A program made the translations under genes and the position numbers. A DNA stretch of 64,000 bases, taken from Gryllotalpicola protaetiae (lineage in GTDB: Bacteria > Actinomycetota > Actinomycetes > Actinomycetales > Microbacteriaceae). The notes beneath the pieces are model-generated. The model made no database searches, was not told the origin of the DNA, and was given only the letters and a program-made list of their open reading frames with translations. Shown here one piece after another: positions 50,561-59,120 of this stretch. The DNA lies in the NCBI RefSeq assembly GCF_003627055.1, contig NZ_CP032624.1, positions 1,364,001 to 1,428,000 of the forward strand. The letters run 5' to 3'. The first letter of the stretch is position 1; each line of letters starts with the position of its first letter.

Positions 50561-52001
50561 GCGTTCGGCGCTCGGAACGGCGGTCATCGGCGCGGGCATC
50601 GCCGGCATCGGCATGGGGGCGCAGCTGAAGCGCGCCGGTCGTCACGACTTCCTCATCTTCGAGCGCGCCGACGACCTCGGCGGCACGTGGCGCGACAACT
50701 CCTATCCGGGTGTCGCGTGCGACATCCCGAGCCGGCTGTACTCCTACTCGTTCCGCCCGAAGCAGCACTGGTCGCGCCGGTTCGCACCGGGCGCCGAGAT
50801 CTTGGAGTACCTGCGCGACACCGCGCAGGCAGAGGGCCTCGCGCCCCACCTCAGGCTCGGGGAGACTCTCACGAGCGCCCGTTGGGACGACGAGAGCGGA
50901 TGCTGGCGCCTGACCACCCCGCGCGGGGAGTACTCCGCCCGCGCTCTGGTCATGGCCGCCGGCCGCCTGAGCGAGCCGAAGACACCCGGCATCCCCGGCC
51001 TCGAAACCTTCCCCGGCCGCGCCTTCCACTCGGCCCGCTGGGACCACGCGCCGCTCGACGGCCTGCGCGTCGGCATCGTCGGCACGGGGGCCAGCGCGGT
51101 GCAGCTCGTGCCCGAGGTGGCGAAGGTCGCGGCATCCGTCACCGTCTTTCAGCGCACGCCCGCGTGGGTGCTGCCGCGCGGCGATCGCGCGCTCGCGCCG
51201 GGCGAGCCGCAACCCGATCGGGCGGCGCTCTCGGCAGAGGCCGAGCAGCTGTTCGACTCGCGCCTCTCGGGCTCGCCCGAGCTGGCCGCCCTGCGCGCCA
51301 AAGCGGAAACCCACCTGCGCGCGCACGTCGCCGACCCGCGGCTGCGCGCCGAGCTCACCCCCGACTATGAGCTCGGCTGCAAGCGCGCCGTGTTCAGCGA
51401 CGACTACTTCACGGCGCTGCAGCGCCCGAACGTGACGCTCGAGCCCAGCGCACTGACCACTGTTGACGGCACGACGGCGGTCGCGGCATCCGGTGCCCGC
51501 TACGAACTCGACGTGCTCGTCTTCGCCACCGGGTTCGAGACCACGCGGCCGCCATTCGCCCGCCTGGTCACCGGCCGCGACGGCGAGACCCTCGCCGCCC
51601 ACTGGGCCGACGGCATGACGAGCCACGCGTCAACGGTCGTGCACGGCTTCCCCAACCTGTTCGTGCTCGACGGGCCGAACGCGGCGCTCGGCCACCACTC
51701 GGCGTTCGAGGTGATCGAGGCCCAGCTCGGCTACGTGCTCGGCGCGCTCGAGCGGCTCGATGCGACGGATGCCCCGCTCGAAGTCACCGCAGACGCCGAG
51801 GCCGCCTATTCGGCCGAGATCGACCGGCTCGCGGCACGCACGGTCTGGGTGACGGGCGGATGCTCGAGCTGGTACCGCGACGAGGCATCAGGTCGCCTCA
51901 CCCTGCTGTGGCCGGCCCGCGTCTCGGAGTTCCGCGACCGCTACGGCACCTTCGACCCAGCGCCGTTCGCACAGCCGATTCCGCAGGAAGTTCGCGCATA
52001 G
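50553..52001 (+). CDS. Flavin-containing monooxygenase (Baeyer-Villiger type)
   Basis: A 482-residue FAD/NADPH monooxygenase. The N-terminal GAGIAGIGMGAQL Rossmann motif binds FAD, the BVMO fingerprint FPGRAFHSARW is present, and the second nucleotide motif is GIVGTGASAVQLVPEV. FATGFETTRPP closes the domain. It should insert oxygen into ketones or heteroatoms. It starts eight bases inside the end of fbiC, so the two are co-transcribed. The N-terminal DLGGTWRDNSYPGVACDIPS is typical of the group. Confidence 0.85.
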   Translation: MAERSALGTAVIGAGIAGIGMGAQLKRAGRHDFLIFERADDLGGTWRDNSYPGVACDIPSRLYSYSFRPKQHWSRRFAPGAEILEYLRDTAQAEGLAPHLRLGETLTSARWDDESGCWRLTTPRGEYSARALVMAAGRLSEPKTPGIPGLETFPGRAFHSARWDHAPLDGLRVGIVGTGASAVQLVPEVAKVAASVTVFQRTPAWVLPRGDRALAPGEPQPDRAALSAEAEQLFDSRLSGSPELAALRAKAETHLRAHVADPRLRAELTPDYELGCKRAVFSDDYFTALQRPNVTLEPSALTTVDGTTAVAASGARYELDVLVFATGFETTRPPFARLVTGRDGETLAAHWADGMTSHASTVVHGFPNLFVLDGPNAALGHHSAFEVIEAQLGYVLGALERLDATDAPLEVTADAEAAYSAEIDRLAARTVWVTGGCSSWYRDEASGRLTLLWPARVSEFRDRYGTFDPAPFAQPIPQEVRA

Positions 52002-52075
52002 CTGACCGGCGCGTGGCGGGGAATGACCGACGACCGGGGCACCTTGACCCAGAAGGACCATCTGAGGAGATGTGA

Positions 52076-52942
52076 ATGACTGACACAGAACTGACCGCCG
52101 CGGCATCCGGAACCTTCGCGATCGGCGGTGACCTCACCGTCAACCGCCTCGGCTTCGGGTCGATGCAGCTTCCCGGGCCGGGCGTCTGGGGCGAACCCCG
52201 TGACCCCGAGGGCGCCGTGCGCGTGCTGCAGCGCGCCGTCGAGCTGGGTGTGAACTTCATCGACACCGCCGACTCGTACGGGCCCGTCATCGCCGAGCAG
52301 CTCATCAAGAAGGCGCTGCACCCGTACCGCGATGACCTGGTCATCGCGACCAAGGCAGGTCTGACCCGCCAGGGTCCGAATATCTGGACTCCGGTCGGCC
52401 GCCCGGCCTATCTGCGCCAGCAGGCGGAGCTCAGTCTGCGCAACCTCGGCCTCGACACCATCGACCTGTTCCAGCTGCACCGTATCGACCCCGAGGTGCC
52501 GCTCGAGGACCAGGTCGGCGAGCTGAAGAAGCTGCAGGACGAGGGCAAGATCCGCCACATCGGCCTCTCCGAGGTGTCCGTCGCAGAGGTCGAGGCCGCC
52601 CAGAAGGTCGCGTCGATCGTGTCGGTGCAGAATCTCTACAACGTGGCGAACCGCCAGTCCGAAGAGCTGCTGGACTGGTCGACGGCGCACGGCGTCGGAT
52701 TCATCCCGTGGTTCCCGCTCGCGACCGGCAAGCTCTCGCAGCCGGGCGGCCCGCTGGCGCGACTCGCCGAGAAGACCGGAGCGACCCCGTCGCAGCTGGC
52801 ACTGGCGTGGCTGCTGAGGCGCTCGCCCGTCATGCTGCCGATCCCCGGGACGTCGAGCGTCGAGCACCTCGAGGACAACATTGCGGGCGCGTCCGTCGAA
52901 CTGTCCGACGAGGACTTCGCGGCCATCGAGGCGGCCGTCTAG
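52076..52942 (+). CDS. Aldo/keto reductase
   Basis: A 288-residue (beta/alpha)8 reductase using NADPH. The catalytic set is present: Asp and Tyr in [11 protein letters not shown], Lys in VIATKAG and His in FQLHRID. The C-terminal cofactor segment is [20 protein letters not shown] precedes the ATG. It follows the monooxygenase by 74 bases. Substrate unknown. Confidence 0.88.
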   Translation: MTDTELTAAASGTFAIGGDLTVNRLGFGSMQLPGPGVWGEPRDPEGAVRVLQRAVELGVNFIDTADSYGPVIAEQLIKKALHPYRDDLVIATKAGLTRQGPNIWTPVGRPAYLRQQAELSLRNLGLDTIDLFQLHRIDPEVPLEDQVGELKKLQDEGKIRHIGLSEVSVAEVEAAQKVASIVSVQNLYNVANRQSEELLDWSTAHGVGFIPWFPLATGKLSQPGGPLARLAEKTGATPSQLALAWLLRRSPVMLPIPGTSSVEHLEDNIAGASVELSDEDFAAIEAAV

Positions 52943-52960
52943 CCCAGGAACGGACGCAAG

Positions 52961-53011
52961 ACGCACGATTCGTCACACGAGAACGCGGGTTCCGTGTGAC
53001 GAATCGTGCGT
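52961..53011. terminator. Perfect 19-bp hairpin between convergent genes
   Basis: Arms 52961-52979 and 52993-53011 are exact complements around a 13-base loop. The core CGCACGATTCGTCAC is shared with the hairpin at 55542. It lies between the ends of the aldo/keto reductase and the glycosyltransferase genes. The plus strand continues TAATTG rather than a T-run. Confidence 0.65.
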
Positions 53012-54534
53012 TAATTGCCGGAACGTGCGGGGGCGAGCTCGCGGGCGGCCTCGGCGGAGGCATCCGCTCGCCAGCCCCGCTCCCTGATCACCCGCGCAAC
53101 CGTCGCGAACAGGCCGACCAGCCCGGGCACGGCCTGCCCCAAGAACGCCTGCGCCGTGTAGAAGATCGTGTAGTAGACCGAGCCGATCGCACTCGCGTCA
53201 CCGAAGGGCGCGACGACCCGCGAACCCAGCGCGAGCAGCACGATCACGACCGTCTCGATCTCGGCCGCGCCGAGCGCGAGCAGCGCCGATGGCAGCGCCG
53301 CATACCACGGCCACTCGAGGGGCAGCAGCACGAAGATCAGCAGCGAGACGATGCTGCACGCGCGGATGAACCCGGTCACGGTGCGCACCAGGAAGCACGC
53401 GGCGACAGTCGGCAGCACGAGCAGAGCCAGCAGAACGATCTCTGCGGTCCCGGGCCGCAGGATGCCGTAGACGATGCCCGCGATCGACAGCCCCGGCGGC
53501 GCGGCGGCCTCAGTGAACAGCCCGTTGAGCGTCGCCGGCCCGACCCAGAACGGCGCGAACAGCGCAACCGCCGCGCCCGCGCTCACGACGACGCCGGCGA
53601 CCAGCTCGAGCGCGAGCCGACGAGCCGACCGCCGCCAGAGCACGAGCGCCACGAGCACGAGCAGCCCGAGCGGCGCGGCGCTCGCCTTCACGAGCACGGC
53701 GAGCGCGATCGCGACGACGGCGACGAACGCCCAGCGGCGCACCGTCGCGAACATCGCGAGCACGACGAAGAAGATCATCACCGCGTCGTTGTGCCCCTCG
53801 CCCGCGAGCTCGATCAGGATCAGCGGGTTCGCGAGGAACAGCAGCACCCCGCGCAGGCGCCGATCGGGCGCGATGCGGGCGAGCAGGCGCCAGATCAGGG
53901 CTGCCGTGCCGAGCATGGCGAGGAACGACGGCAGCTTGATGAGCAGGATGCCGAGGCCGACGTTGTTCCCGGAGAGCAGGTAGGCGCCCTTCTCGAACAT
54001 GGTCCACAGCGGGCCGTACGGAGTGACCGGATGCACCGCCTGCCAGCCGCTGTCGAGCAACAGCTGCCCATAGGGCAGCCACGCCACCGATGACGACGCG
54101 TCGACGTACGGGTTGAGCCCCGGCGTCGCCGCCAGGAAGCCGTGCGACAGGTAGGAGTACGCGTCGATCGACAGCGTCGGCGGCAGGAAGTAGAGCGCGA
54201 CGGCGATCACCAGCGGCAGCGTGATCAGAGCCCAGGTGAGCCCGGCCGCCGCGAAGCGCTCGGCGCGCACGAACAGCCAGACCGCGAGGCCGGTGACGGC
54301 CGCGCCGAGCACGATCACCCGCACCGTCGCGTCGAGCCCCACGACCGGGTCGGAACCGGGCCGCGGCGTCTGGGCGGTCATGCCGGCGACGAGCCCGTTC
54401 GTCCAGAGGGCGTTCTGGGTGAGCCAGAGCGCTGTGTACGCGGCGAGCGTGAGCACCGCCAGCGCGGCGAACTCAACGACGAGTCGCGCGCGCCCTAAGG
54501 CGCCTGCGGGCACGGCAGCCCCACCTTGAGCCAT
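53011..54534 (-). CDS. Polytopic glycosyltransferase, MptB/GT87-like
   Basis: A 507-residue membrane protein with about 12-13 helices. The segment SIDAYSYLSHGFLAATPGLNPYVD after the third or fourth helix is the acidic-loop motif of polyprenyl-phosphate-mannose-dependent transferases (GT-C fold, MptB-like), and LAGEGHNDAVMIFF is typical as well. It would add alpha-mannose to a lipoglycan or glycolipid in the envelope. The ATG at 54534 follows a -10 box by six bases. The stop TAA lies at the edge of the hairpin. Confidence 0.82.
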   Translation of the reverse strand: MAQGGAAVPAGALGRARLVVEFAALAVLTLAAYTALWLTQNALWTNGLVAGMTAQTPRPGSDPVVGLDATVRVIVLGAAVTGLAVWLFVRAERFAAAGLTWALITLPLVIAVALYFLPPTLSIDAYSYLSHGFLAATPGLNPYVDASSSVAWLPYGQLLLDSGWQAVHPVTPYGPLWTMFEKGAYLLSGNNVGLGILLIKLPSFLAMLGTAALIWRLLARIAPDRRLRGVLLFLANPLILIELAGEGHNDAVMIFFVVLAMFATVRRWAFVAVVAIALAVLVKASAAPLGLLVLVALVLWRRSARRLALELVAGVVVSAGAAVALFAPFWVGPATLNGLFTEAAAPPGLSIAGIVYGILRPGTAEIVLLALLVLPTVAACFLVRTVTGFIRACSIVSLLIFVLLPLEWPWYAALPSALLALGAAEIETVVIVLLALGSRVVAPFGDASAIGSVYYTIFYTAQAFLGQAVPGLVGLFATVARVIRERGWRADASAEAARELAPARSGN

Positions 54535-54546
54535 GAGGCAACGCTA
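54535..54546 (-). promoter_or_regulatory. Leaderless-type -10 of the MptB-like gene
   Basis: On the minus strand TAGCGT (54546-54541) is followed by six bases and the ATG at 54534. Confidence 0.55.
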
Positions 54547-54594
54547 GTGCGCGGCGGCGACGACGGATGTCCGACCGCACGCCACCTCGCCGAC

Positions 54595-54607
54595 TAGCGT
54601 TCCCCTT
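54595..54607 (+). promoter_or_regulatory. Leaderless-type -10 of quinone oxidoreductase gene
   Basis: TAGCGT at 54595-54600 lies seven bases before the ATG at 54608. The same hexamer serves the divergent gene 50 bases away. Confidence 0.55.
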
Positions 54608-55522
54608 ATGAAGGCTGCGCAGTTCAGCCGCTTCGGCGGCCCCGAGGTCCTTGAAATCGTCGACCTGCCCGAGCCGCACCCGGGCCCGGGCGAGGTGCGA
54701 ATCGCGGTGCGCGCCGCCGGGGTGAACGCGAGCGACTGGAAGAAGCGGCTGGGGCAGATGGACCCCGAGCTTCCCCAGACGCTGGGCTACGAGGCGGCCG
54801 GAGTCGTCGACGAGCTCGGCGATGGCGTCGTCGACGTCGCCCTGGGTGATCGCGTCTACGGGTTCTCGGGCGGGGCTGCGCAGGCCGAGCTCGCCGTGCT
54901 CTCGAGCTACGCGCCCATTCCGGACGGCCTCGACTTCACCCAGGCCGCCGCCCTCCCCGCCTCGGCGGAGACCGCGGCACGGGCGCTCGACCAGCTCGGC
55001 GTGAGCAGAGACGGCAGCGCCGGCCCCGTGACCCTGCTCATCAGCGGCGCCTCAGGAAACGTCGGCGGTGCGGCGACGCAGCTCGCGATCGCCCGCGGCG
55101 CCCGCGTGATCGGCTCGGCGAGCGCTGCGAAGCAGGACTACGTGCGCTCCCTCGGCGCCGAGCCGGTCGTCTACGGCGACGGCCTCGGCGAGCGGGTGCG
55201 CGCCCTCACCCCCGGCGGGGTCGATCTCGCGCTCGACGTGGCAGGCAGCGGCATCCTGCCCGAGCTGATCGAGCTCGCGGGCGGCGCGCAGAACGTCATC
55301 ACCGTCGCCGACTTCCTCGGCGCGCGCGACAACGGCGTGCGCTTCAGCCGGGGCGACGCCGGGCGCGCGCTCTACGTGCTGGGCGAACTCGCCGAGCTGC
55401 TGGCATCAGGGCGCTTCGCGGTGCCGCCCGTCCAGACGTTCCCGCTCACCGACATCGCCGAGGCGCACCGGGTCGGCGAGAGCGGCCGCGCGGGCGGAAA
55501 GCTCGTGCTGGCCGTCGGGTGA
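54608..55522 (+). CDS. NADP-dependent quinone oxidoreductase (MDR family)
   Basis: A 304-residue medium-chain reductase of the zeta-crystallin/quinone reductase type. Features are GYEAAGVVDELGDGV, the NADP-binding LISGASGNVGGAATQLAIARGARVIGSA and the C-terminal PLTDIAEAHRVGESGRAGGKLVL. The zinc-binding residues of alcohol dehydrogenases are absent, so it is the zinc-free branch. Confidence 0.88.
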   Translation: MKAAQFSRFGGPEVLEIVDLPEPHPGPGEVRIAVRAAGVNASDWKKRLGQMDPELPQTLGYEAAGVVDELGDGVVDVALGDRVYGFSGGAAQAELAVLSSYAPIPDGLDFTQAAALPASAETAARALDQLGVSRDGSAGPVTLLISGASGNVGGAATQLAIARGARVIGSASAAKQDYVRSLGAEPVVYGDGLGERVRALTPGGVDLALDVAGSGILPELIELAGGAQNVITVADFLGARDNGVRFSRGDAGRALYVLGELAELLASGRFAVPPVQTFPLTDIAEAHRVGESGRAGGKLVLAVG

Positions 55523-55541
55523 CTCGGCGCGGGCGGCACGA

Positions 55542-55590
55542 CGCACGATATGTCACCCCGAACGCGACGATCGGGGTGACGAATCGTGCG
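55542..55590. terminator. 20-bp hairpin between convergent genes
   Basis: Arms 55542-55561 and 55571-55590 pair with two mismatches around a nine-base loop. The right arm contains GTGACGAATCGTGCG, also found in the hairpin at 52961. It lies between the quinone oxidoreductase and fbiD ends. Confidence 0.6.
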
Positions 55591-55595
55591 AGCCG

Positions 55596-56225
55596 TCAGC
55601 GCAGCGCGGCGAGCACCGCCCGCGTGAACTGTCCGGGGGCCACGATCACATCGACGTCGTCCGGCGCGTCGACGTCGCGGCGCAGGCCCGATGCGGCCGG
55701 CACGTCGAGCAGCGCGAAGCCCGCGGCCGCGTGCGCCGCAGCCGACCCCGCCCCGAATCGCGGTTCCGCGACGGCTCCGGGGGCAAGGGTGATGAGCGAG
55801 GTGCCGGTGCCCGCGGCATCCGCCACATAGGCGAGCGGATGCCGGACCGCAGCGCCCAGCGCATCGCCCAGCTCAGTCGCCGTGAGCTCGGGCAGGTCGC
55901 CGAGCAGCACGGCCACGTGGGCGGCAGGGTCGGCGGCGCGCGTCACCCGGATGCCGTGCGCGATCGCACCGTTCAGCCCGTGCCGCGGGTCGGGGGTGAG
56001 CTCGACCGGCGCGAGCCCCGGCGTCTCGGGGAACAGCGCCGCGAGGCCGGGCTCGCTCGAGACGAGCGTCACGCCGTCGACGCCCGGGGTCTCTCGGACC
56101 GCAGCCACGACGTCCTGCAGGAACGCGAGCGCCAGGGCGTGACGTGAGAGGTCGTCGAAGCGCGCGGCGAGGCGCGACTTCGAGCTCGGCGCGCCCTTGA
56201 AGGGGATGACGACGCGCCAGGTCAT
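55596..56225 (-). CDS. fbiD: Phospholactate/phosphoenolpyruvate guanylyltransferase (CofC/FbiD)
   Basis: A 209-residue nucleotidyltransferase of the CofC/FbiD family, which activates 2-phospholactate or phosphoenolpyruvate with GTP for FbiA. The N-terminus [21 protein letters not shown] is the substrate loop, followed by [23 protein letters not shown] and the C-terminal [10 protein letters not shown]. In actinobacteria this enzyme generally uses phosphoenolpyruvate. Its ATG overlaps the fbiB stop by ATGA. It is the last gene of a four- or five-gene operon. Confidence 0.9.
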   Translation of the reverse strand: MTWRVVIPFKGAPSSKSRLAARFDDLSRHALALAFLQDVVAAVRETPGVDGVTLVSSEPGLAALFPETPGLAPVELTPDPRHGLNGAIAHGIRVTRAADPAAHVAVLLGDLPELTATELGDALGAAVRHPLAYVADAAGTGTSLITLAPGAVAEPRFGAGSAAAHAAAGFALLDVPAASGLRRDVDAPDDVDVIVAPGQFTRAVLAALR

Positions 56226-56992
56226 TCGAGCTTCTCGCCTGCCAACCCCAGCCGGTACGCCTCGTCGGTGCCGAGGCGGAACATGTCGGTCGGGCCCGTG
56301 CGGGGCAGCGTGCGCGCGCCGGGGGTGTCGACCTCGTCGGTGACGAGTCGCCCCATGCCGCGCACGACCGCGACCGGCCGGCCGGACGCTTTGCCCTTCA
56401 CGAGGTCGCCGAGCCCGGCGAGCTCGTCGGCGACGACCGGCACCGTGACGTTCAGGGGCCGCCCTTGCGCATCCGTCGACCCACGCAGATCGTCGACCAC
56501 CTGAACACCCGCCGCACCGATCGCGACGTCGGTCTGGCCGATGCGCCAGGCGCGGCCGAGGGTGTCCGACACGATCACGCCGAGCCGCACCCCGAACCGC
56601 GCCCGCAACGCCGCGGTGAGCCCGCGCGCCGAGGCGTCGGGGTCGACCGGCAGCAGCAGCACGGTGCCGTCGGCCGTGTTCGACGCGTCGACGCCGGCGG
56701 CGGCCCCCACGATTCCGAGGCGGTTCTCGACGATGCGGGTCACGCCGCCCTCGAACGCGCGTGTCGCGACGACGCGCACGGTCTCCGCGGTGATCGCGTC
56801 CTCCCGGTCGGATGCCTCGACGATGCGCCCCTCCGCCTTCGAGACGATCTTGCTCGTCACGATGAGGATGTCGCCGTCCAGGCATCCGCCCCCATCGCTC
56901 ACGATCGCGTCGCCGATGAGCTGCGCGAGATCCGCGCCGGGCTCGATCTCGGGGATGCCGTCAAGGGCCCACGCGCTCACGCGCTCAGTCAT
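56222..56992 (-). CDS. fbiB: F420-0:L-glutamate ligase, CofE domain only
   Basis: A 256-residue ligase adding the glutamate tail to F420-0. The CofE features [57 protein letters not shown] and [18 protein letters not shown] are complete. The mycobacterial FbiB C-terminal FMN-binding reductase domain (about 190 residues) is absent. That domain reduces dehydro-F420-0, so here a separate protein must do it or another phospho-donor is used. It overlaps the LLM gene upstream and fbiD downstream by ATGA. Confidence 0.9.
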   Translation of the reverse strand: MTERVSAWALDGIPEIEPGADLAQLIGDAIVSDGGGCLDGDILIVTSKIVSKAEGRIVEASDREDAITAETVRVVATRAFEGGVTRIVENRLGIVGAAAGVDASNTADGTVLLLPVDPDASARGLTAALRARFGVRLGVIVSDTLGRAWRIGQTDVAIGAAGVQVVDDLRGSTDAQGRPLNVTVPVVADELAGLGDLVKGKASGRPVAVVRGMGRLVTDEVDTPGARTLPRTGPTDMFRLGTDEAYRLGLAGEKLE

Positions 56993-57990
56993 CGCACCAC
57001 CTTCGGAAGGACGTCGCGGCCGAACACGTCGATCCACTCGCGCTGGTTGCGGCCGACGTTGTGCAGGTAGATGCGGTCGAAGCCGAGGTCCGCGTAGCGC
57101 TGGATCGCCGCCCGGTGCACATCGGGATCGGCCGAGATGAGCAGGCGCCCCTCGAAGTCCCCGGGCCGCACCATCTTGGCGAGCTGCTCGAACTCCCACG
57201 GGCTGCGCACGTCGGATTTCGGGAAGTGCATGCCCCCGTTCGGCCACTCGGCGAGCGCGTTGCGCGCCGCCTCTTCCTCGGTGGCGGCCCACGACAGGTG
57301 CAGCTGCAGCACCTTCGACGCGGTGTCGGCACGACGGCCGGACTCACGGCGGCCCTCGGCGAAGCGCTCGAGCAGCGGGCCGAGCTTGTCGACGGGCGCG
57401 CCCGTTGTGATGAGCCCGTCGGCGGTGCGGCCCGCGCGCTTCGCGGTGACCGGCCCTCCTGTCGCGATCAGGATCTCGGGCGCGGTCGCGGGCATCGACC
57501 ACAGACGGGTCGACTCGAGCTTGAAATAGCGCCCGTCATGTTTCACATCTCTGTGCCGGATGCCTGACGCGAACAGCTTCTGAATGACCTCGACCGCCTC
57601 GAACATCCGGTTGATGCGCTCCGGCGCCTCCGGCCAGTACTGGCCGACCACGTGCTCGCTCAGCGCCTCGCCGGCGCCGATGCCGAGCCAGTGCCTGCCG
57701 GGGTACATAAGACCGAGGGTCGCGCTCGCCTGAGCGACGAGCGCCGGGTGGTGGCGGAACGTCGGGGTGGTGACGCCCGGGCCGAAGTCGCCGGTGGTGC
57801 GCTCGGCGACCGCAGTCAGCACGTTCCACACGTAGGACGAGTTGCCCTGCTGCGGCACCCAGGGCTGGAAGTGATCGGTGGCCGCCGTGCCGGAGAATCC
57901 GTGCTGCTCCGCATACGCGGCGAGCGCGACCGCCTCTGCCGGATCGAACTGCTCGAGCGCGGCGCTGTACCCGATGGTGAGGCCGCTCAC
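56989..57990 (-). CDS. F420-dependent LLM oxidoreductase, FGD-like
   Basis: A 333-residue luciferase-like protein in the F420-dependent glucose-6-phosphate dehydrogenase branch (TIGR03557-type). Asp39, His40 and Trp44 in ATDHFQPW match the FGD active-site set, and [11 protein letters not shown] contains the conserved glutamate. Being in the same operon as fbiB and fbiD, it is a strong candidate for a real F420 user. The GTG at 57990 overlaps the MOSC stop. Whether the substrate is glucose-6-phosphate is not certain. Confidence 0.88.
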   Translation of the reverse strand: MSGLTIGYSAALEQFDPAEAVALAAYAEQHGFSGTAATDHFQPWVPQQGNSSYVWNVLTAVAERTTGDFGPGVTTPTFRHHPALVAQASATLGLMYPGRHWLGIGAGEALSEHVVGQYWPEAPERINRMFEAVEVIQKLFASGIRHRDVKHDGRYFKLESTRLWSMPATAPEILIATGGPVTAKRAGRTADGLITTGAPVDKLGPLLERFAEGRRESGRRADTASKVLQLHLSWAATEEEAARNALAEWPNGGMHFPKSDVRSPWEFEQLAKMVRPGDFEGRLLISADPDVHRAAIQRYADLGFDRIYLHNVGRNQREWIDVFGRDVLPKVVR

Positions 57991-58619
57991 GCCGAGACCA
58001 GCGCCGCGATCTCGGGGTGCAGCGTCTCGACGGGCTGGTGGTCGGCGAGGGTGCGCGCGAAGTCGAGCGCTTCTCCCTTCCGCCCCGTCGCGAAGAACCG
58101 GCTGACGGTGATGCCGTGCCCCGGCTGGTGGACGATCTCGATCTCGTCGCCCGCCACGATCGCGCCCTTCTCGACGACGCGGAAGTACGCGCCCGTGCGG
58201 TTCGCCTGCGTGAAGCGCTTCACCCACTGCGGCTGGTCGACGTAGCGCTGGAAGGTCGCGCACGGGGTTCGTGGCGAAGTGACCTCAAGCACGAGCTTCG
58301 CGCCGATGCGCCAGCGCTCGCCGATCTCGGCGTTCGAGACCTCGATGCCCTGCGTACGCAGGTTCTCACCGAACAGCCCGGGCGGGATGTCTCGGCCGAG
58401 CTCGGCCGCCCACCAGTCCGCGTCCTCCTGCGCGTAGGCGTAGACCGCCTGGAAGAGGCCACCGTGGTTCTTGCGGTCCGCCTGCACGTCGCCGTAGACG
58501 CCGTAGGGTTTCACCGCGAGCGCCTCGCCGACTGGCTGCTTGTGGATCGCGGTCACGCCGACCGAGCCCTCATCGGGCAGCAGCTTCTCGACACGACACA
58601 GCTGGAGCAGGGTGGCCAT
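57987..58619 (-). CDS. MOSC-domain protein (YiiM-like)
   Basis: A 210-residue MOSC protein. The conserved cysteine lies in EVTSPRTPCATF, with the family segments DRKNHGGLFQAVYAYA, ENLRTQGIEVSNAEIGE and the C-terminal HGITVSRFF. Such proteins handle sulfur carried on the molybdenum cofactor or reduce N-hydroxylated compounds. It overlaps the FGD-like gene by GTGA, so it belongs to the F420 operon. A GGAG lies close to the ATG. Confidence 0.87.
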   Translation of the reverse strand: MATLLQLCRVEKLLPDEGSVGVTAIHKQPVGEALAVKPYGVYGDVQADRKNHGGLFQAVYAYAQEDADWWAAELGRDIPPGLFGENLRTQGIEVSNAEIGERWRIGAKLVLEVTSPRTPCATFQRYVDQPQWVKRFTQANRTGAYFRVVEKGAIVAGDEIEIVHQPGHGITVSRFFATGRKGEALDFARTLADHQPVETLHPEIAALVSA

Positions 58620-58641
58620 GCTCCATTCTCACCCGCGCGGG

Positions 58642-58872
58642 CTACGGCACCTGCGTCACCGGTGGGTTCGGCTCGAGCGTGACCCCAGGGTTGTAGAGCC
58701 CTCCGGGGCCGGTCGAGTACACCGGCGTCGGGATGATCAGTGGGCCGCCGCGCACCGACGCTATCCGCTCGTACGCCAACCCCGCGAGCACGATCACGAT
58801 CAGGCATCCGATCGCCAATGACAGCCAATAAGCGACGCCGCGCCTCTTACGACTCCGCGGTCCCCCCGACAT
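58642..58872 (-). CDS. Small single-helix membrane protein
   Basis: A 76-residue protein beginning MSGGPRSRKRRG, then one membrane helix (about residues 14-36) and a short proline/glycine-rich tail containing IPTPVYSTGPGGLYNP. The basic N-terminus suggests the tail is outside the cell. It lies 22 bases upstream of the MOSC gene on the same strand and may be the first gene of that operon. No family is recognised. An in-frame start 22 residues earlier is unlikely. Confidence 0.55.
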   Translation of the reverse strand: MSGGPRSRKRRGVAYWLSLAIGCLIVIVLAGLAYERIASVRGGPLIIPTPVYSTGPGGLYNPGVTLEPNPPVTQVP

Positions 58873-59001
58873 GCGCGCCAGTCTGCCACGCAGGCACGGT
58901 CCGCCTGGCTGGTTCTCGGCAGCCGACGTGTACGGCACGTGTTTCGGAGCCCCAAGTCACCATGAGGCCAGCAATCTGCTGGCAACCTTCTCTCACAGCA
59001 C

Positions 59002-59062
59002 TTCGATGAGGGAACAGATCCGGTACGGCGCGACGCATCACCAGATCTGTTCCCTCATCGAA
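59002..59062. repeat. Perfect 19-bp inverted repeat in a divergent spacer
   Basis: Arms 59002-59020 and 59044-59062 (TTCGATGAGGGAACAGATC and its complement) are exact and enclose 23 bases. Because the flanking genes diverge, it is not at the end of any gene and is unlikely to be a terminator. It is the only notable feature in the 248-base spacer. Confidence 0.7.
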
Positions 59063-59108
59063 ATGAACCGAAGGGAACGCGACAGCCCGCGCGCCTCCGC
59101 GGCCCCCA

Positions 59109-59120
59109 TAGGCTGGCGCT
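59109..59120 (+). promoter_or_regulatory. Leaderless-type -10 of xth
   Basis: TAGGCT at 59109-59114 lies six bases before the ATG at 59121. Confidence 0.55.
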
